Below are positions 33,342 to 45,196 of a stretch of 64,000 nucleotides of DNA, piece by piece; positions within the stretch are counted from its first letter, which is position 1; every line of letters starts with the position of its first letter. The DNA comes from Phyto melanocephala. Taxonomy: Eukaryota; Arthropoda; Insecta; Diptera; Rhinophoridae. A program made the translations under genes and the position numbers. The DNA is taken from positions 5,758,001 through 5,822,000 of the forward strand of contig OW799233.1 in the NCBI GenBank assembly GCA_941918925.1. The letters run 5' to 3'. The notes under the pieces were generated by a model. That model was given only the letters and a program-made list of their open reading frames with translations. It was not told where the DNA came from and ran no database searches.

Positions 33342-33947
33342 CTAGAAAAGCCACTTAATAAATAAAAATGCATTCTAAATTTAAATTGAATATCAAGCGC
33401 AAAAAGCTAAAAATTATAACTTATTTCTTATGGGCGTAGCACTGCCCACTTTTCTTATCACTAAATTGTAAAGTCATGATAGCTCAATATGTGTGCTAAG
33501 TTTTAGAAAAATCGGTCTAGTGCAAGTATCTCAAAATTATAAATTTTTTTTATGGGCGTGGCCCTGCCCACTTTTCTAATCACGAATTTATATAGGCATG
33601 ACAGCTCAATATGTGTGCAAAGTTTCAGAAAAATCGGTCTAGTGCAAGTACCTCAAAATTATAACTTTTATGTGGGCGTAGCCCCGCCCACTTTTCTTAT
33701 CACGAAACTGTATAGTCATGACAGCTCAATATGTATGCAAAGATTCAAAAAAATCGGTCAAGTGCAAGTAGCTAAAAATTATAGATAATTTTTTATGGGC
33801 ATGGCCCCGCCCACTTTTTTCCACCCATAAACACTCCCTGGAATGTGTACAACAACTTGCCAAAGTTTGACTCCGATCGGTTTTACAGTTTTGGAGTCTA
33901 TTGCTAACACACACACACACACAGAGTTTCACTTTTATATATATAGA
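33342..33947 (-). mobile_element. Non-autonomous Helitron, copy 4 (four units)
   Basis: The element lies between A (33341) and T (33948). Its 5' end on the minus strand is TCTATATATATAAAAGTG and its 3' end is CTAG. The GC-rich terminal hairpin is largely deleted (CTAGAAAAGCCACTTAATA), so this copy probably cannot terminate rolling-circle transfer properly. Four internal units with TGGGCGTGGCCCTGCCCAC-type palindromes are present, and a CA/TG microsatellite precedes the 5' terminus. Confidence 0.87.
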
Positions 33948-36600
33948 TTTTCTTTTGAACCCCTTCCCCTACCTCAATCAAACGACTTAACATTTTCATG
34001 TAAAACATAAAAAAAAACAAATGTTTACTGATATATCTCTTTGTTTTTGTTTTATCTAAAGGAATTCTCTACTTTTTTTATATTAATGAGCGTCTGTAAG
34101 TACGTATGTATGTAAAAGTTTGTACATATGTAAGTGTTGCTTAAAATTGTTCTACAAGCGAGTAAAAAATTTAAAAAAAGTCTAGAGCAATTATATTTAT
34201 ATTTTTTGTGTAAAGAGGAAATCCTTGTAGTAATCACAAATAATGCGATGATTTGTTTGTATTTATGTTTAAAATCAGTGTGAGTGTGTGCATGTAAGTG
34301 AAGGATAATAAACTACATACATAATAAAATAGAAGCTTTAAACATCTTAAAGACACATAATCAGAAAGAAATTGAGAGTAGGTGGTTGGTTTTTTTTTTA
34401 AACAAAAGAATCTACAGCGACACCTAAAACTTAAAAGATGTTTATTTGAGAAACTTTTAAAGTCAATAAAATTTTTTTTAAACTTAAAAAAAATCGTGTT
34501 TTATAACTACGTCTACGTCTACGTCTTTAATGGAATTAATAAGCTTTTTAGGTTTAGGTTATTAACTTTTTCAAACAAAAATAATAAAATAACATTTACT
34601 GCTTTGAACTAATAAAAAAGTAAAATTTTCAGATAACCAAAACTTAAAACTAATTATATTTTATATCAAATTAAGGGTTCTTCTTTATAATAATACATGG
34701 CAACACTAGCTTTAGATGATTATACATATTACGCAAGTGTGTAGATCACTTTTATGTTTATTCTTAACCGTCTATAAATTTCCAACTTGTTTATTTTAAC
34801 ATTTTATTTATAGTCCACATCTTATTTTTGAAATCATTTAATTTTAACATAAAAAACGAAAACAAGACCGGCATCAGTCTTACGGCTTTACTCTTGAAAT
34901 ATTGTTTACCGCAACACGAATTTATATACAGCGTATATTTTATTTCCACTTTTTTTATATATTTTTTTTATCTGGTTTTCTTTTTTATTGTGATGGAATT
35001 TTTTTTTAAATTGTGAAAAACTGGGAGTTAAAGGAAAAAAAACCAACAAAAAAATACTTTTAATAATTTATGAGAAACAATAAACTAAAGGACGACTATT
35101 AACTAGAGGTTTGGGTACAATATTATAATTTTGCCACATACACACATAAACAAAAATACAAATGGTTTTTTAATGCTGCCCTTTAAGTTTACTAGCAAAT
35201 ATTTATAAGATGGCGAGTAAAAATAAATATATTCTTAAAGGATAATGTTTTTATTTGATACTCTATATTAATACGCATATATCTGTACTTAGATATTTTA
35301 TATCAATATACATACACAATACAATACGCAGACATGTGTAGTATATGTTAGAGATTGAATTTATGTTTTTACTTTGTCTATGTCTTTGTTTTTGTTTTTG
35401 CCTTAACAGCTATAAAACACTTTCCAAACCCTGTATGTATGTATGTGTATGTTGGTATAATTTTAGGGTTTATTGTTGAATGATGTTTTTGTATTTTTTT
35501 TTTTTTTTTGTTTTCAAAAATAAATGTTTATTTCATGCTAAATATTATTTAGATTATGTAATAATGGTCAACATGTTATATCGTACATATTTACAAATGA
35601 ATAAATATATTTTTTATTATGGCTATCTCATAAACAATGTCCAAAAGACGCATTTAACAAAATATAAAATATAGAACAGTGTTGTCATTGTGCAAGATGA
35701 AATAAAAACCCAACTTATCGAGTCCTTATTTCTAAAATTTAAAAAAATATATTAAAAAAATGTGTCCGAACTCTGTTTAAAAGCAACAAGAGTTTATGAA
35801 AAATTTTCGGTTAGATGAAACATTATTAAATATTTGTTCATGTAACCGGCATTGATAATATTATTAATTTTATACCCGTGAGGTTTTTTACTGCTGATTA
35901 TTTATTGCGAGTCCTGGTTTTATTTCAATAAAGAGAAAAACGCCTTATTTTTATGGTGGTATTTTTTACTCATCTTGATCGATGGATACTATTATTGCTT
36001 ATTATACAATTATAGCCAGTAAAAAAAAATAAATAATGCAAAGTGAATTACATTATCAAGCAATCATTCGAAACGATGCCCTAAATGTGAAATAATTTGT
36101 CATAAATAATTGAAGCACATTATTTATGGCAAGTGAATGCAAAATCATGCAAAATTTTATTACGTGTGTACCTTTTATAAACTTGTATTTGTGTAAGGTG
36201 TATTTCCTTTGAATAAACTGGGATTTTTTCAGCATTTTCGAAATTCGCGTTTGAAAAATTATATTTATTTAAACTCTCTTTCATATAACAATGGTCAATT
36301 AAATATTTCACTATTATTTAATTCAACTTGTTGGCTTCATATTTATACCGTGAACTATATTGAGAATTCTCCAAACAATGTAAATTCTAGAATTAGTTAT
36401 TTTATTAACATCCTGTAAGTATGCTACAAATTGTAGCATAAGATTGCAAAAGTTGTAAAATATATAATAAACTGAATAACTCTAAAGTAAATTAAATTAA
36501 TGTAAACTAAACTTATGAAACTAATATCTAATAAAGCTAGTTATGTAATAACATCTTAAGTTGAACCTCTGCAAAATTACTTCTTTGTCACCTTTTTTTA
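33948..36600. other. AT-rich stretch without recognisable genes
   Basis: About 2.65 kb of T- and A-rich DNA with ATGT/GTAT microsatellites and several short AT-driven frames without recognisable motifs. A three-copy TACGTC run lies near 34.51 kb. Confidence 0.4.
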
Positions 36601-36909
36601 CCGTCTAGTTTTAATGTTTTTTTATCTTTCTGACAACATATGAATTTTGCCCATCTTTGGAGGCCAGATACAAATCAGATCAATTATAGAAGTAGATCAT
36701 ATTCATTCTGTTCTGCATCAATTACAAGTTGTAGTCGGACTGGGCGGTAAAGGAAAAACTTGTCAACAACAGATTTCAGCAGCCCATAGTATTTAGGTCT
36801 CTTTTGGTCCCACGAAAAAAAAGTTGATCACCGTAACAGACAGATATTTGGCTTTTCTGTCGATTCAGCTATCTGGTTAGGCTTCACTAATGATTTCTAA
36901 TATTTCGGT

Positions 36910-37152
36910 TTATCGCCAGGGCTTTTTTATCCCAAGTAATGATTCAATGCTTAAATGATTTTCTTTTACAGCGTTCAGACAGCATTTCAGATTCTTCAGA
37001 TTCAATTCGTTAGTAACCAATTTCGCTGTTTTTGGATTAAACTTGCTGCTCGCAAACGTATTAAAATTACTGTTGAAGTTGCTACCAATGAATTTGCAAG
37101 CTCTTGTTGATTTGACGATAATATTTAATTCTTGATCGAGAAACTTTTTCAA
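36910..37152 (-). CDS. Unidentified 80-codon open frame
   Basis: The frame encodes a lysine- and asparagine-rich peptide with the blocks FIGSNFNSNFNTFASSKFNP and LNLKNLKCCLNAVKENHLS. The surrounding 36.6-37.2 kb has somewhat higher GC than its neighbours. No family, signal peptide or membrane segment is apparent. It may be a decayed transposon ORF or a chance frame. Confidence 0.15.
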   Translation of the reverse strand: MKKFLDQELNIIVKSTRACKFIGSNFNSNFNTFASSKFNPKTAKLVTNELNLKNLKCCLNAVKENHLSIESLLGIKKPWR

Positions 37153-37464
37153 TTGGCCTGAGCAATCGTATTAATCGCATTAAAAATAATTCACTTTTTC
37201 CAGTTTAAAGAACTCAAGCAAAACTTAAAAAAAAAAACTTAAAACTTTCCACACATTAATGGTACAAAATTCGATATTTTCGAAGCAAAAACAAAAATAT
37301 TTTAATGGTTAATAACTAAGTGAGAATAAAAAAAACAAATATATAATTACCAAAATGACAAATAGGCTGCTAAAGACAAAAACCGCGTTCAAAAGACACG
37401 TCATTTTTTGTGAATCCAGAAATTTTTTAGTTATAATAAGTAAAATTTTAATAAATTTGTTTTC

Positions 37465-37635
37465 ATTTGATTTTTATTTAAGCTTGAGACCACTTTTTTG
37501 TTTTTTTATAAAAAATTGTCTATTAACCAATATTTCGCTACCAAACAATGGGTAGCTTCTTCAGGGTAAATATGTATACATACATTTTTATAAAAAAAAC
37601 AAAAAAGTGATCTCAAGCTTAAATAAAAATCAAAT
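37465..37635. repeat. Inverted repeat with hammerhead-like hairpin in the loop
   Basis: Arms 37465-37513 and 37583-37635 are near-perfect reverse complements of about 50 bp (ATTTGATTTTTATTTAAGC and onwards). The 70-bp centre, on the minus strand, reads CTGAAGA, a 6-bp stem GCTACC/GGTAGC around an 8-base loop, then GAAA. This is the arrangement of the conserved core of a hammerhead ribozyme (CUGANGA, stem II, GAAA). Stems I and III are not convincing. Penelope-like retroelements are known to carry such motifs at their ends. Confidence 0.7.
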
Positions 37636-37940
37636 ATAATCAATTAAATAAGATCAAGAAATTTAGACGATATACTTAAATTTATTTTCCTATTTAAATG
37701 AAAACCAAATTTTTAGAATTTATTTTAGTATTTCCTTACGAATGACTACTTTATCTTGTACGGCGAAACATAATTCTATTTTGTCAAACACAGTTCATGT
37801 CAGATGCTTTATCAGATCAACATAGAACCTGCCTTAATTAAAAACTTCTCATATGACTTTTATATAAGTCTTTCACATAAGCAATCATCCAACGGGTTCA
37901 CACAACAAGTATCAACATTGAAGTGGAAAATTAGAGAAGT

Positions 37941-38203
37941 CATATCGATGCCTTACTTCCTCAACCTCGTATCTTAAAAAAGAAGTTATGACTTTTTCAT
38001 ATCAAACGATTGTTTTATACTTTAACTAAAAAAGATTAGTATATTATTACTACTAATATATATAAATACAATCAATTCCTTAATAATTGCATTTTAACTT
38101 TTAACCAAACACCGAACTATAAAAAGATTAACCGTTTTTCTTTTCTATCCTGAAAAATTTTATTTTTTAAGATACGAGGTTGAGGAAGTAAGGCATCGAT
38201 ATG
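37941..38203. mobile_element. MITE with 41-bp inverted ends
   Basis: The left end CATATCGATGCCTTACTTCC continuing TCAACCTCGTATCTTAAAAA is repeated in perfect inverse at 38163-38203. Total length is 263 bp with no coding capacity. The outermost bases contain the palindrome ATCGAT, so the exact target duplication cannot be separated from the inverted repeat. Confidence 0.85.
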
Positions 38204-39285
38204 TAAAATACGTGTCGTCTGGAACTACTTTAACTGAAAAAATTTTTAATGTTTAAACAAATAATTTAACGATAATTTGCTATGAGCAATTTTGGCATTA
38301 ATAAAATTAAATAAGAATACAAATAATAAATATGTTTAACCCTAAAATTGCTTTATTTAAAATTATTTCGCTTAAAATTTTACATGTTGCACTCCTTAAT
38401 AATGCAGCACTTAGCTTTACAGTCATTTAGACTTGACTTCAGTTTGAAACTTTTCAATTAAATTTCTGATTAGAATTAAACGTGCTGTAATAACGCACAC
38501 ATAAACTGACAGTAATATAAATATGATTTCCTAACAATAAGCTAGTTGAAATATAGCAAATATCTATGTATCAATGTATGCATCTATTCATCTGCTTTTA
38601 TATGTACTTAGCTATAAACGGCAATATGTAATTATGGATGTACTTGCTTCAAGGTCAATCCTATTAAAGCATCAAAAACTGCGTGTAACAGAATTTTGTG
38701 AAAATTATTGGGTATTAGTCTATAAAACAAATATGGTAAAACAATGTGCTTATTTTTCCATTTTGTTTCTTTTTTTTTAATTAAATTAATAAATTTGTAA
38801 CATTTTCTATTATGACTAGCAGTTTTTACAATTTATTTAATACTAAAGTTCTTTTTTAATTACTTAATAATTTTTCGTTAAATTTATGAAAACTTGTTTC
38901 TCTGATTAATTTTATTTAAAAAAATTAAAAGTTCTATAAGGATATATCGGGAACATATCCATCCAAGCAAAGATCAATGTTTCTGAATTTCAAAATTTAA
39001 GATTTAGAAATTCAGTAAATGTAAAATGACTATTGAAATAACAAAAGTAACACAATGTTCGGTTCTATAATTTTTAAAGTCAATTTAATTTTCAATACCT
39101 TTTCGGTGTTCCTGTACACTCATAAACCATTATGCGCCAATAACATTTCCAGTTTGGCACAGTTTTATAAAGGTGGAAAACACAAAAGTGGACCTAACCA
39201 AAAATTTTCAGTCTTACCTCGAATCAATAGTTTCAAATTTCATAAAGCTAGCTGCACAAACTTGGAAAATATATATATATATATA
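38204..39285. other. AT-rich non-coding stretch
   Basis: No gene recognised. It ends in a TA microsatellite (39270-39285) that served as the insertion site of the adjacent Tc1-like element. Confidence 0.45.
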
Positions 39286-40185
39286 TAGTTGCACAATAAA
39301 GTCTACATACAACACGAATAAAAAAAGATTTTGTAAACTTTAGTTAAACATACTTTTTGTTTACCATCGTATCCAAATATATTAAATTTAGACTCATCAC
39401 TAAATAGATAATTTTTCCAAAAATCTAATCTGTCATTTTCATGTAGTTTTGCAAATTCAAAACGTTTTTTTAAATTAGTTTCGCTAATACGCGTTTTTTT
39501 TGTTTCTTGGAAAACCATTAGCTCTCAAAACATTGCGCACAGTTTCGGGATGAATATTTATTTGCATAGAAATTTCAAGGTCTTTTGCGATATTCAAAGC
39601 ATTAATTCTTGGATTATTTGTTAAGAGTCTGACAACATTTCGCTTTTCGCGCACTGAAAGCTTTCATGGCCTGCCTGATCAATATTTATTTTCTGTTGTA
39701 TTTGTAATATTATAATTTTTTAAATTATTTTGAACTGTAGAGCGGCTAATTCCAACAATATTTGCAATTTTTCCATATTAATTTAACCACTAATTTTCTA
39801 ATATCCTGGAAAATTTTTTCAATTTTTGTAAATTCTGCGACATTCTAAGTATAATAAACTACAAACTCACTTCATCTCCTAAATTATTTTGTTTTCTTTT
39901 ATTACTGGTCAAAAAATAAGTAAAAAACAAAATACCGTTACTTAGAGACGTGATTTCTTCTTGCTTTTTAAGATGTGTTTTTGGTGTATGTACACTTTTT
40001 TGGGCACCAAATTACAAGTACTTCCATTTTGGTACAATAAATGTGCACAATTATAGATGTTTTGAATCTCATTTTTAAATTTAACTGATTTATAGGACTT
40101 AACATAAAAAAATGTGTTAAATCTTCAGTCAATTTCGTTAAAATCATACTTATGGTGCTGTATGTAGACTTTATTAAGCAACTGT
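39286..40185 (-). mobile_element. Tc1-like DNA transposon, internally deleted
   Basis: The ends are inverted repeats sharing AATAAAGTCTACATACA. The right end read inward is CAGTTGCTTAATAAAG and the left is TAGTTGCACAATAAAG. TA flanks both sides, as required for Tc1. At about 900 bp it is little more than half the usual 1.6 kb. Left of the transposase remnant the coding sequence is cut off shortly after the first catalytic Asp. Confidence 0.88.
39345..39843 (-). pseudogene. Tc1-like transposase remnant, N-terminal half
   Basis: Reading on the minus strand from an ATG at 39843 the peptide starts MSQNLQKLKKFSRI. It includes IANIVGISRSTVQNNLKNY, the first helix-turn-helix, a GRP linker-like SGRP, then ALNIAKDLEISMQINIHPET of the second DNA-binding subdomain. 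After frame changes it reaches WKNYLFSDESKFNIFGYDGK, which holds the first catalytic Asp. The rest of the DDE domain is missing. Several stops and frameshifts confirm inactivity. Confidence 0.85.
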
Positions 40186-40194
40186 ATATAATTC

Positions 40195-40430
40195 CTTTAG
40201 CTTTATGTGGAGCGTAGGGCCATTACGAAAGTACAATAATAATTCCTGTTTTTAGATAGTTGTTTTAGTTCGTTCCATGCGGATTTCATTATTTGTGTTT
40301 CGTCGCCATGTTGTTTTTGGTCTTCCTTGGATTCTGGTTCCTTGAGGGTTCCACCATAGGGCAGATCTGCATGTTTCCTTGACATCCTTTCTTAATGAAT
40401 GACCAATCCAACTCCATAAGCTACAATAAA
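40195..40430 (-). pseudogene. LINE C-terminal fragment with GRPKTTWRR motif
   Basis: On the minus strand the text WIGHSLRKDVKETC, ALWWNPQGTRIQGRPKTTWRR is followed, after one frameshift, by SAWNELKQLSKNRNYYCTFV and MALRST. This is the well-known end of a widespread invertebrate non-LTR ORF, where the terminal block normally reads like DR-WR--V-AL. The fragment abuts the Tc1-like element. Upstream RT sequence is absent. Confidence 0.8.
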
Positions 40431-41439
40431 AAACAGAAAAAGGACCTTTTTTTAATTTTCCATATCAATGTACAAATTCCAAGTTTAAAATATAATATTT
40501 AACAATAAATATTTTAAAGGCATAATTTATAAATCTATTCTTTTTTTTTTTTTTTTTTTTTTGATTAAGATAAATTTGTGGTTTTCATGGGCAAAATAAT
40601 GCAATATTGCATTATTATAAACGGCCTTTATTTGGTTTTAAACATTTCTCAAATAAGATGGACCCATTCCGATTATTTTAATGGCATAACAACGTAAATT
40701 CTATATACATATATTCAAAAATCGTTCAGCACTAACACGGTTTCGTAGCTCTTCTGCAAAATTTGGTTTTAAGACATACGTGGTTGCCCATGAAAACTAC
40801 TGAAATATGTTCTCTAAGTACCAAACTGTTTTCCAGAATTTTCTTCTTTATACCCTGTAATGAATATGTTTAAATTTGTACTTAATTACATGTTTTTAAT
40901 CTCTGGTAAAATCCTTATTACAAATTTTTTTTCGAACTGGCCCTGTAATTAGATATTTTAAAATATTTGTTTTTTTTTTTGGTATCTTTCTTGTCCCCCT
41001 AACAGTTTACAAAAATTTTACCTGAATAATTATCAATATTTTATTAGGTGATAATAACTATCAATTATTATCCTGTTGAATAACATAAGAAAATTTGTTT
41101 TTTTTTTAACTAAAAAGGGGAAAGATTTACACATGCAAATTTGAAAAAGAGTGCCAAAATGATATTAGTATTTTTTTGCGGACTAATTAAAATCTTTTCG
41201 TAGCTTTATGTGTTTTTAAATTACATAAGGTACCAAAACAGTACCAAATTACAGTTCTTATCCGTTTTCCTCTTAGAGGCTTAAAATTCCAAAAAAAAAG
41301 GCAGACACCTGTCAGTAAATCTTTTGAGTAGATTTTAATACTTTTACGTGTTAACCTGTGCCATTTTTAGCTTAGCAGTTATAAGGTTACTGATTTTATC
41401 AGTCTTTACCCTTTTTGATCTTAAAGAAATTCCCTTTCT
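40431..41439. other. AT-rich non-coding stretch
   Basis: No gene or element boundary seen. A run of about 20 T lies near 40.54-40.56 kb; I could not find a matching duplication to call it a retro-insertion tail. Confidence 0.4.
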
Positions 41440-41453
41440 AGTGGAACTATACA

Positions 41454-42150
41454 CGGGAGCATTGGTATATTTGTCGACAGTCAGGCGGCACTCTTGTCAC
41501 TCAGGTCATACATTATTACGTCTAAATTAGTTGGCCAATGTAGAAAGCAACTGTCAAGGCTTGGTCAGCGGGCTGACGTTACTCTAGTTTGGATTCCTGC
41601 GCATAAGGGCCACTATGGTAACGAGCGTGCTGATGAGCTAGCTGATAACAGGTGGCGTGGGCTGAGCACGTGTAAGGTGGCACGACTTACGTGGCCCTCT
41701 TTTGATGCACGACGTACATTGCAACTTACCAGTCGAAGTCGGAGGGACATATCGAGGTTGCTGGCGGTATTGACGGGTCACTGGATGTTAGGCAAACATG
41801 CAAGTCGGCTCGGACTCCCATCGAACGACCATTGTCGCAGTTGTCTGGATAGAGAGAAGGAGGAATCGGTTTTCCACTTTCTCTGCGAATGTCCTGCACT
41901 GGCGGCTAAGAGACACAGATTTCTGGGCGAACATATACTAGATGGCCTCTCTGCGATATCTGAAGTTGGACTGAATTATCTACTGAGATATCTCAGGGCC
42001 ACGGGGTGGATCTATTACCCTTACTCTTGGATTTTATTCTGAGATACACTAGAAGCTGACGAGTGATGTGGTCCTGTCAAAACGGAGTCATACAGACTCT
42101 ACTTGACTGTTGGCGTGCAGCGAACTACCACGATAACCAACCAACCAACC
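41454..42150 (+). mobile_element. 5'-truncated LINE with RNase H, recent insertion
   Basis: A perfect 14-bp target duplication AGTGGAACTATACA lies at 41440-41453 and 42151-42164. The 697-bp insert starts inside the RNase H domain and ends with an AACC-repeat tail. GC content is clearly higher than in the flanks, and the frame is open from the truncation point to the stop at 42042, so it is among the youngest insertions here. The 3' UTR is about 90 bp. Confidence 0.92.
41455..42042 (+). pseudogene. RNase H and C-terminal finger of a LINE ORF2
   Basis: Read in the single open frame from 41455, the peptide begins GSIGIFVDSQAALLSLRS, where the Asp of VDSQAAL is a metal-binding RNase H residue. 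WIPAHKGHYGNERADELA holds the conserved His and Asp of the RNase H C-terminal motif. Downstream, HCRSCLDREKEES and FHFLCECPALA form a CX2C-H-C finger. This arrangement fits I/R1/LOA-type LINEs. Endonuclease and RT domains are missing through 5' truncation, so the copy cannot function although the frame is intact. Confidence 0.88.
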
Positions 42151-42164
42151 AGTGGAACTATACA

Positions 42165-43605
42165 TCAAAAGAGGAACCTGTTGTAGAATATTCATGTTTT
42201 TAGTTTTTTGCGTTTTGGGCTGTGTGAGGATGAATCGGTCAGTCACATTTTGTTTATAGATATAGATGAGTATCATATAAAAAATAAATTTTTTAGAATT
42301 TCTAGGTCTTGAAAACAAAAACAAAGTCTTTTGAAAATTTATCTTTCCATGTCATTGAAATTTTTTCTTAAATATTTTTATTAAAACTTTCAAGGGCATT
42401 GAAGGACAAATTTGTAAAGGTATCTGTTTTTTCTGATTCGCTGAAAAAAATATTTTATCTCATCTTCTATCTAAAAAAACTAAAAAATATTTTTTCTCGT
42501 CTTCTAGCGAATAATGTCCATTTTGATATAAAATGTTACATCTTTATTTTAAAAAATAAAATAATATAAAATAAAATAAAATTAATACATTTTATTCTTC
42601 AAAAACTTTAAAATTCCTATAAAAGAATTTTTCATAAAAAATGAAAATGAAAATATTAAAATGGATGTACAGTTTTTCTGCATTTGGAATCCAGAAAAAT
42701 GGAATTTATTTAGTTGACAAAAAATATGCTTTTTGTTAAACAGTGTAATCATGCTCATTTTAGCATACTCAACTGTCCATAAAGATTAAACAAATTTATG
42801 TGTGTGAATTGTAAAGATGTTTGCTTTGTGAATTTTTAATTTGATGCACGTTGGAATATGTAAGTATTTATATCTCAAGACGTTTATAATTACCTAAAAG
42901 ATGCTCATTATCGATTGTGTTATTGAAGAATATTTTATATAGTCTTCATAACAATGCGAACAAGCGAAGATGTAGCCGTTAAGCATGAAAGATATTATCT
43001 GTTGGTTTTACCTAAAGACACTTTTTAACATTCTTGATAATTTATAGATGGTTAAAACCTATAATTTTGTTATAATAAATCAGCCTAATTGTTATTGCTA
43101 TTTGAAGAAAACCTTAGAAAATTTAATTTTTATTTTTTATTTTACTATATAAAAAATGTGTGTTTAATTAAAGATATAAAATATTCATCTATAAATTTTA
43201 TTCAATCTACGTGCATATGCTTTAATTCGTTTCAAACCCAAATGTACAATTTTACATTTTCCATACAAATTCAAACATTCACATTGAGATGGACATGAAT
43301 GGGTAGACAATTTTATTGTTTTCAGTAGTATTCTAGTAAAAAAAGAACATTTTTCTTTTTTTCTCCCTATTTTTTATAGTTTTTTCATCGTCTGCTAAAG
43401 GAAGAGCAAACAATAAATCGAAATGTAATGTAAAATACAATAAATACTTAAAAATTTATTTAAAAACGATTGATCGAACCTGAACAAACTATAATAACCT
43501 TCATGTAGGGAATTTTTTGCTGGCACACACTAACAGACATAAATATACAATTTTAAAAAAATAATACAAATAAAACAAGCAAATATACCATACCAAAAAA
43601 AAAAC
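42165..43605. other. AT-rich stretch without recognisable genes
   Basis: No coding region identified. AT-rich runs (for example AAAATAATATAAAATAAAAT near 42.55 kb) dominate. Confidence 0.4.
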
Positions 43606-43610
43606 ATATA

Positions 43611-43750
43611 ACAAGTAAGAGTGTTATACTCTTCTTTACTCATCTTTATACATAGGTATAATTGATTTATTTATCTATGACGTATAATCCATTTGCCTTT
43701 ATTCTTTCCGACGAAATCTTTGATTTTAAATATTTACAGAGTTAAAATTA
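43611..43750 (+). repeat. GTAAGAGTG-type dispersed repeat, fragment
   Basis: CAAGTAAGAGTGTTATACTC, then CATAGGTATAAT, TTTCCGACGA and ATTTTAAATATTTAC follow the order of the copy at 54141. The palindromic ATTCGGC core is lost. Non-coding. Confidence 0.7.
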
Positions 43751-43769
43751 CCAAAATGAGAATGAGAAT

Positions 43770-44010
43770 ATGTACCTATATTAAGGTAGTGCTACTTAAG
43801 CTGCAAGAGGAGAAACAAAGAAGAAAGGACTCTGCAAATGTGAATTACGAAACCAACTGAGTCTTTCAACCCTACGACTTAATACATTAACGAGCCGTTC
43901 CGCAGGGAGTGGTGATGAAGAAAAAGGACATGGTTTTAGTCGGAAAGAGACCAACATAACTCAAAACATCGGGAATCTATGTAAGACTTCCACCTCCTCC
44001 CCAAAAAAAA
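43770..44010. other. Unassigned block of higher GC
   Basis: About 240 bp with noticeably more G and C than its flanks, including CGAGCCGTTCCGCAGGGAGTG and CTTCCACCTCCTCCCC. No frame of length or recognised motif on either strand. It looks like a fragment of a transposon UTR, which is an inference from composition alone. Confidence 0.3.
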
Positions 44011-44656
44011 TATGGATAGATAGAGAAATACAAAAATAAATTGTAAGAAGAAAGTCATATTTATTGTTAAAAAAATCATTTACAACTAGATTATGGTCGA
44101 ATAGGTCGACCGCAAAATATACTTGTACCTATAAAAGGTAACAGGCGTGTCTATAAATTTTCCTAGAGCCGAAAAATTTTATTTTTTGTGGTAAAAATAT
44201 AGTCAAAAAAGAGGCAGTTTATTTCAACCAACATATAGGACATTCAGATAATGTTCAAGCTTTCAGTATATAAACTTTATGGGGTCGAAAATTTATATTA
44301 TAGAAATTGCAAACGAAATGACAAAATTGCAGATACCTAAGGTAGCATAGGTTAAGGGTATAACAACATGAAATGCTGTTAACAAACAATTTTAAAACCA
44401 ACGCCAAAACAATTGGTTTATTAACTGAACTCCATAAATACATAAAGTCATATACGGATATACAAGTTCAGACAAAAATATATATTTTTATGTATGTACA
44501 TATATAAAATTTATAAGACATAACTCGACTATTAAACTTTTTTCTGCTTTTTTCATTTTCACTTTTTAACAATATTTACTTTATTTACTTTTGTAACTAT
44601 GTATGTATGTTTGTACATGTACACTAGACCGTAACGCATTAGAAGAAAAATATAAG

Positions 44657-44889
44657 CCGTACACCACCGAATAGAAATTTTTTTTGCCGAACGTAGGGGA
44701 TGCCTAATATACATTGTGATACAAGGTTGTAAAAACTGAGATCTGGTTGGTAAATAATTGAGACAAAAACATCGATATATCACACTTTAAGAAACGAATG
44801 TAAATGCAGAAGATGTAACTAAAAACGTATTTCAGCAAAACAAAATCGAAACTGCCTTGCGACAATACTTTATATTTGGTGGTGTACGG
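44657..44889. mobile_element. Short MITE with CCGTACACCACC ends
   Basis: CCGTACACCACCGAATAGAA at the left is repeated inverted at the right (TATTTGGTGGTGTACGG) with few differences. The 233-bp interior has no coding capacity. The target duplication was not clear, so the superfamily is unassigned. Confidence 0.75.
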
Positions 44890-45196
44890 GGAGATTTTTT
44901 TTTAACACGTACTTACAAACATAATAAAAATAATTTTCTATAAAACAAAATTTATAAAGCATGTATGTAAAGGATTTTTTTATAGAGACGGACGGACGGA
45001 TTAAATTAAATTTGAGAAGAAATTTTATTATATCGTTTAAAGACTTTTATTTTGTTTTTATTAATATTTAAAATAATTTCACAAATTTTGGCACCCTTTA
45101 TAATACCAACGGAAGGGAATTGTTTACTCTACCGTACCTAGGTTATCAAAAATGTAAATAATTTTAGTATATTTTTATAAACATATATTTTATATA

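Noticed and set aside
40541..40562. Poly-T run as a possible retro-insertion tail
   Set aside because: No flanking duplication was found on either side, unlike the insertion at 7248.
42088..42324. Minus-strand frame over the LINE tail
   Set aside because: It crosses the LINE 3' end and the target duplication, so it cannot be an ancestral gene.
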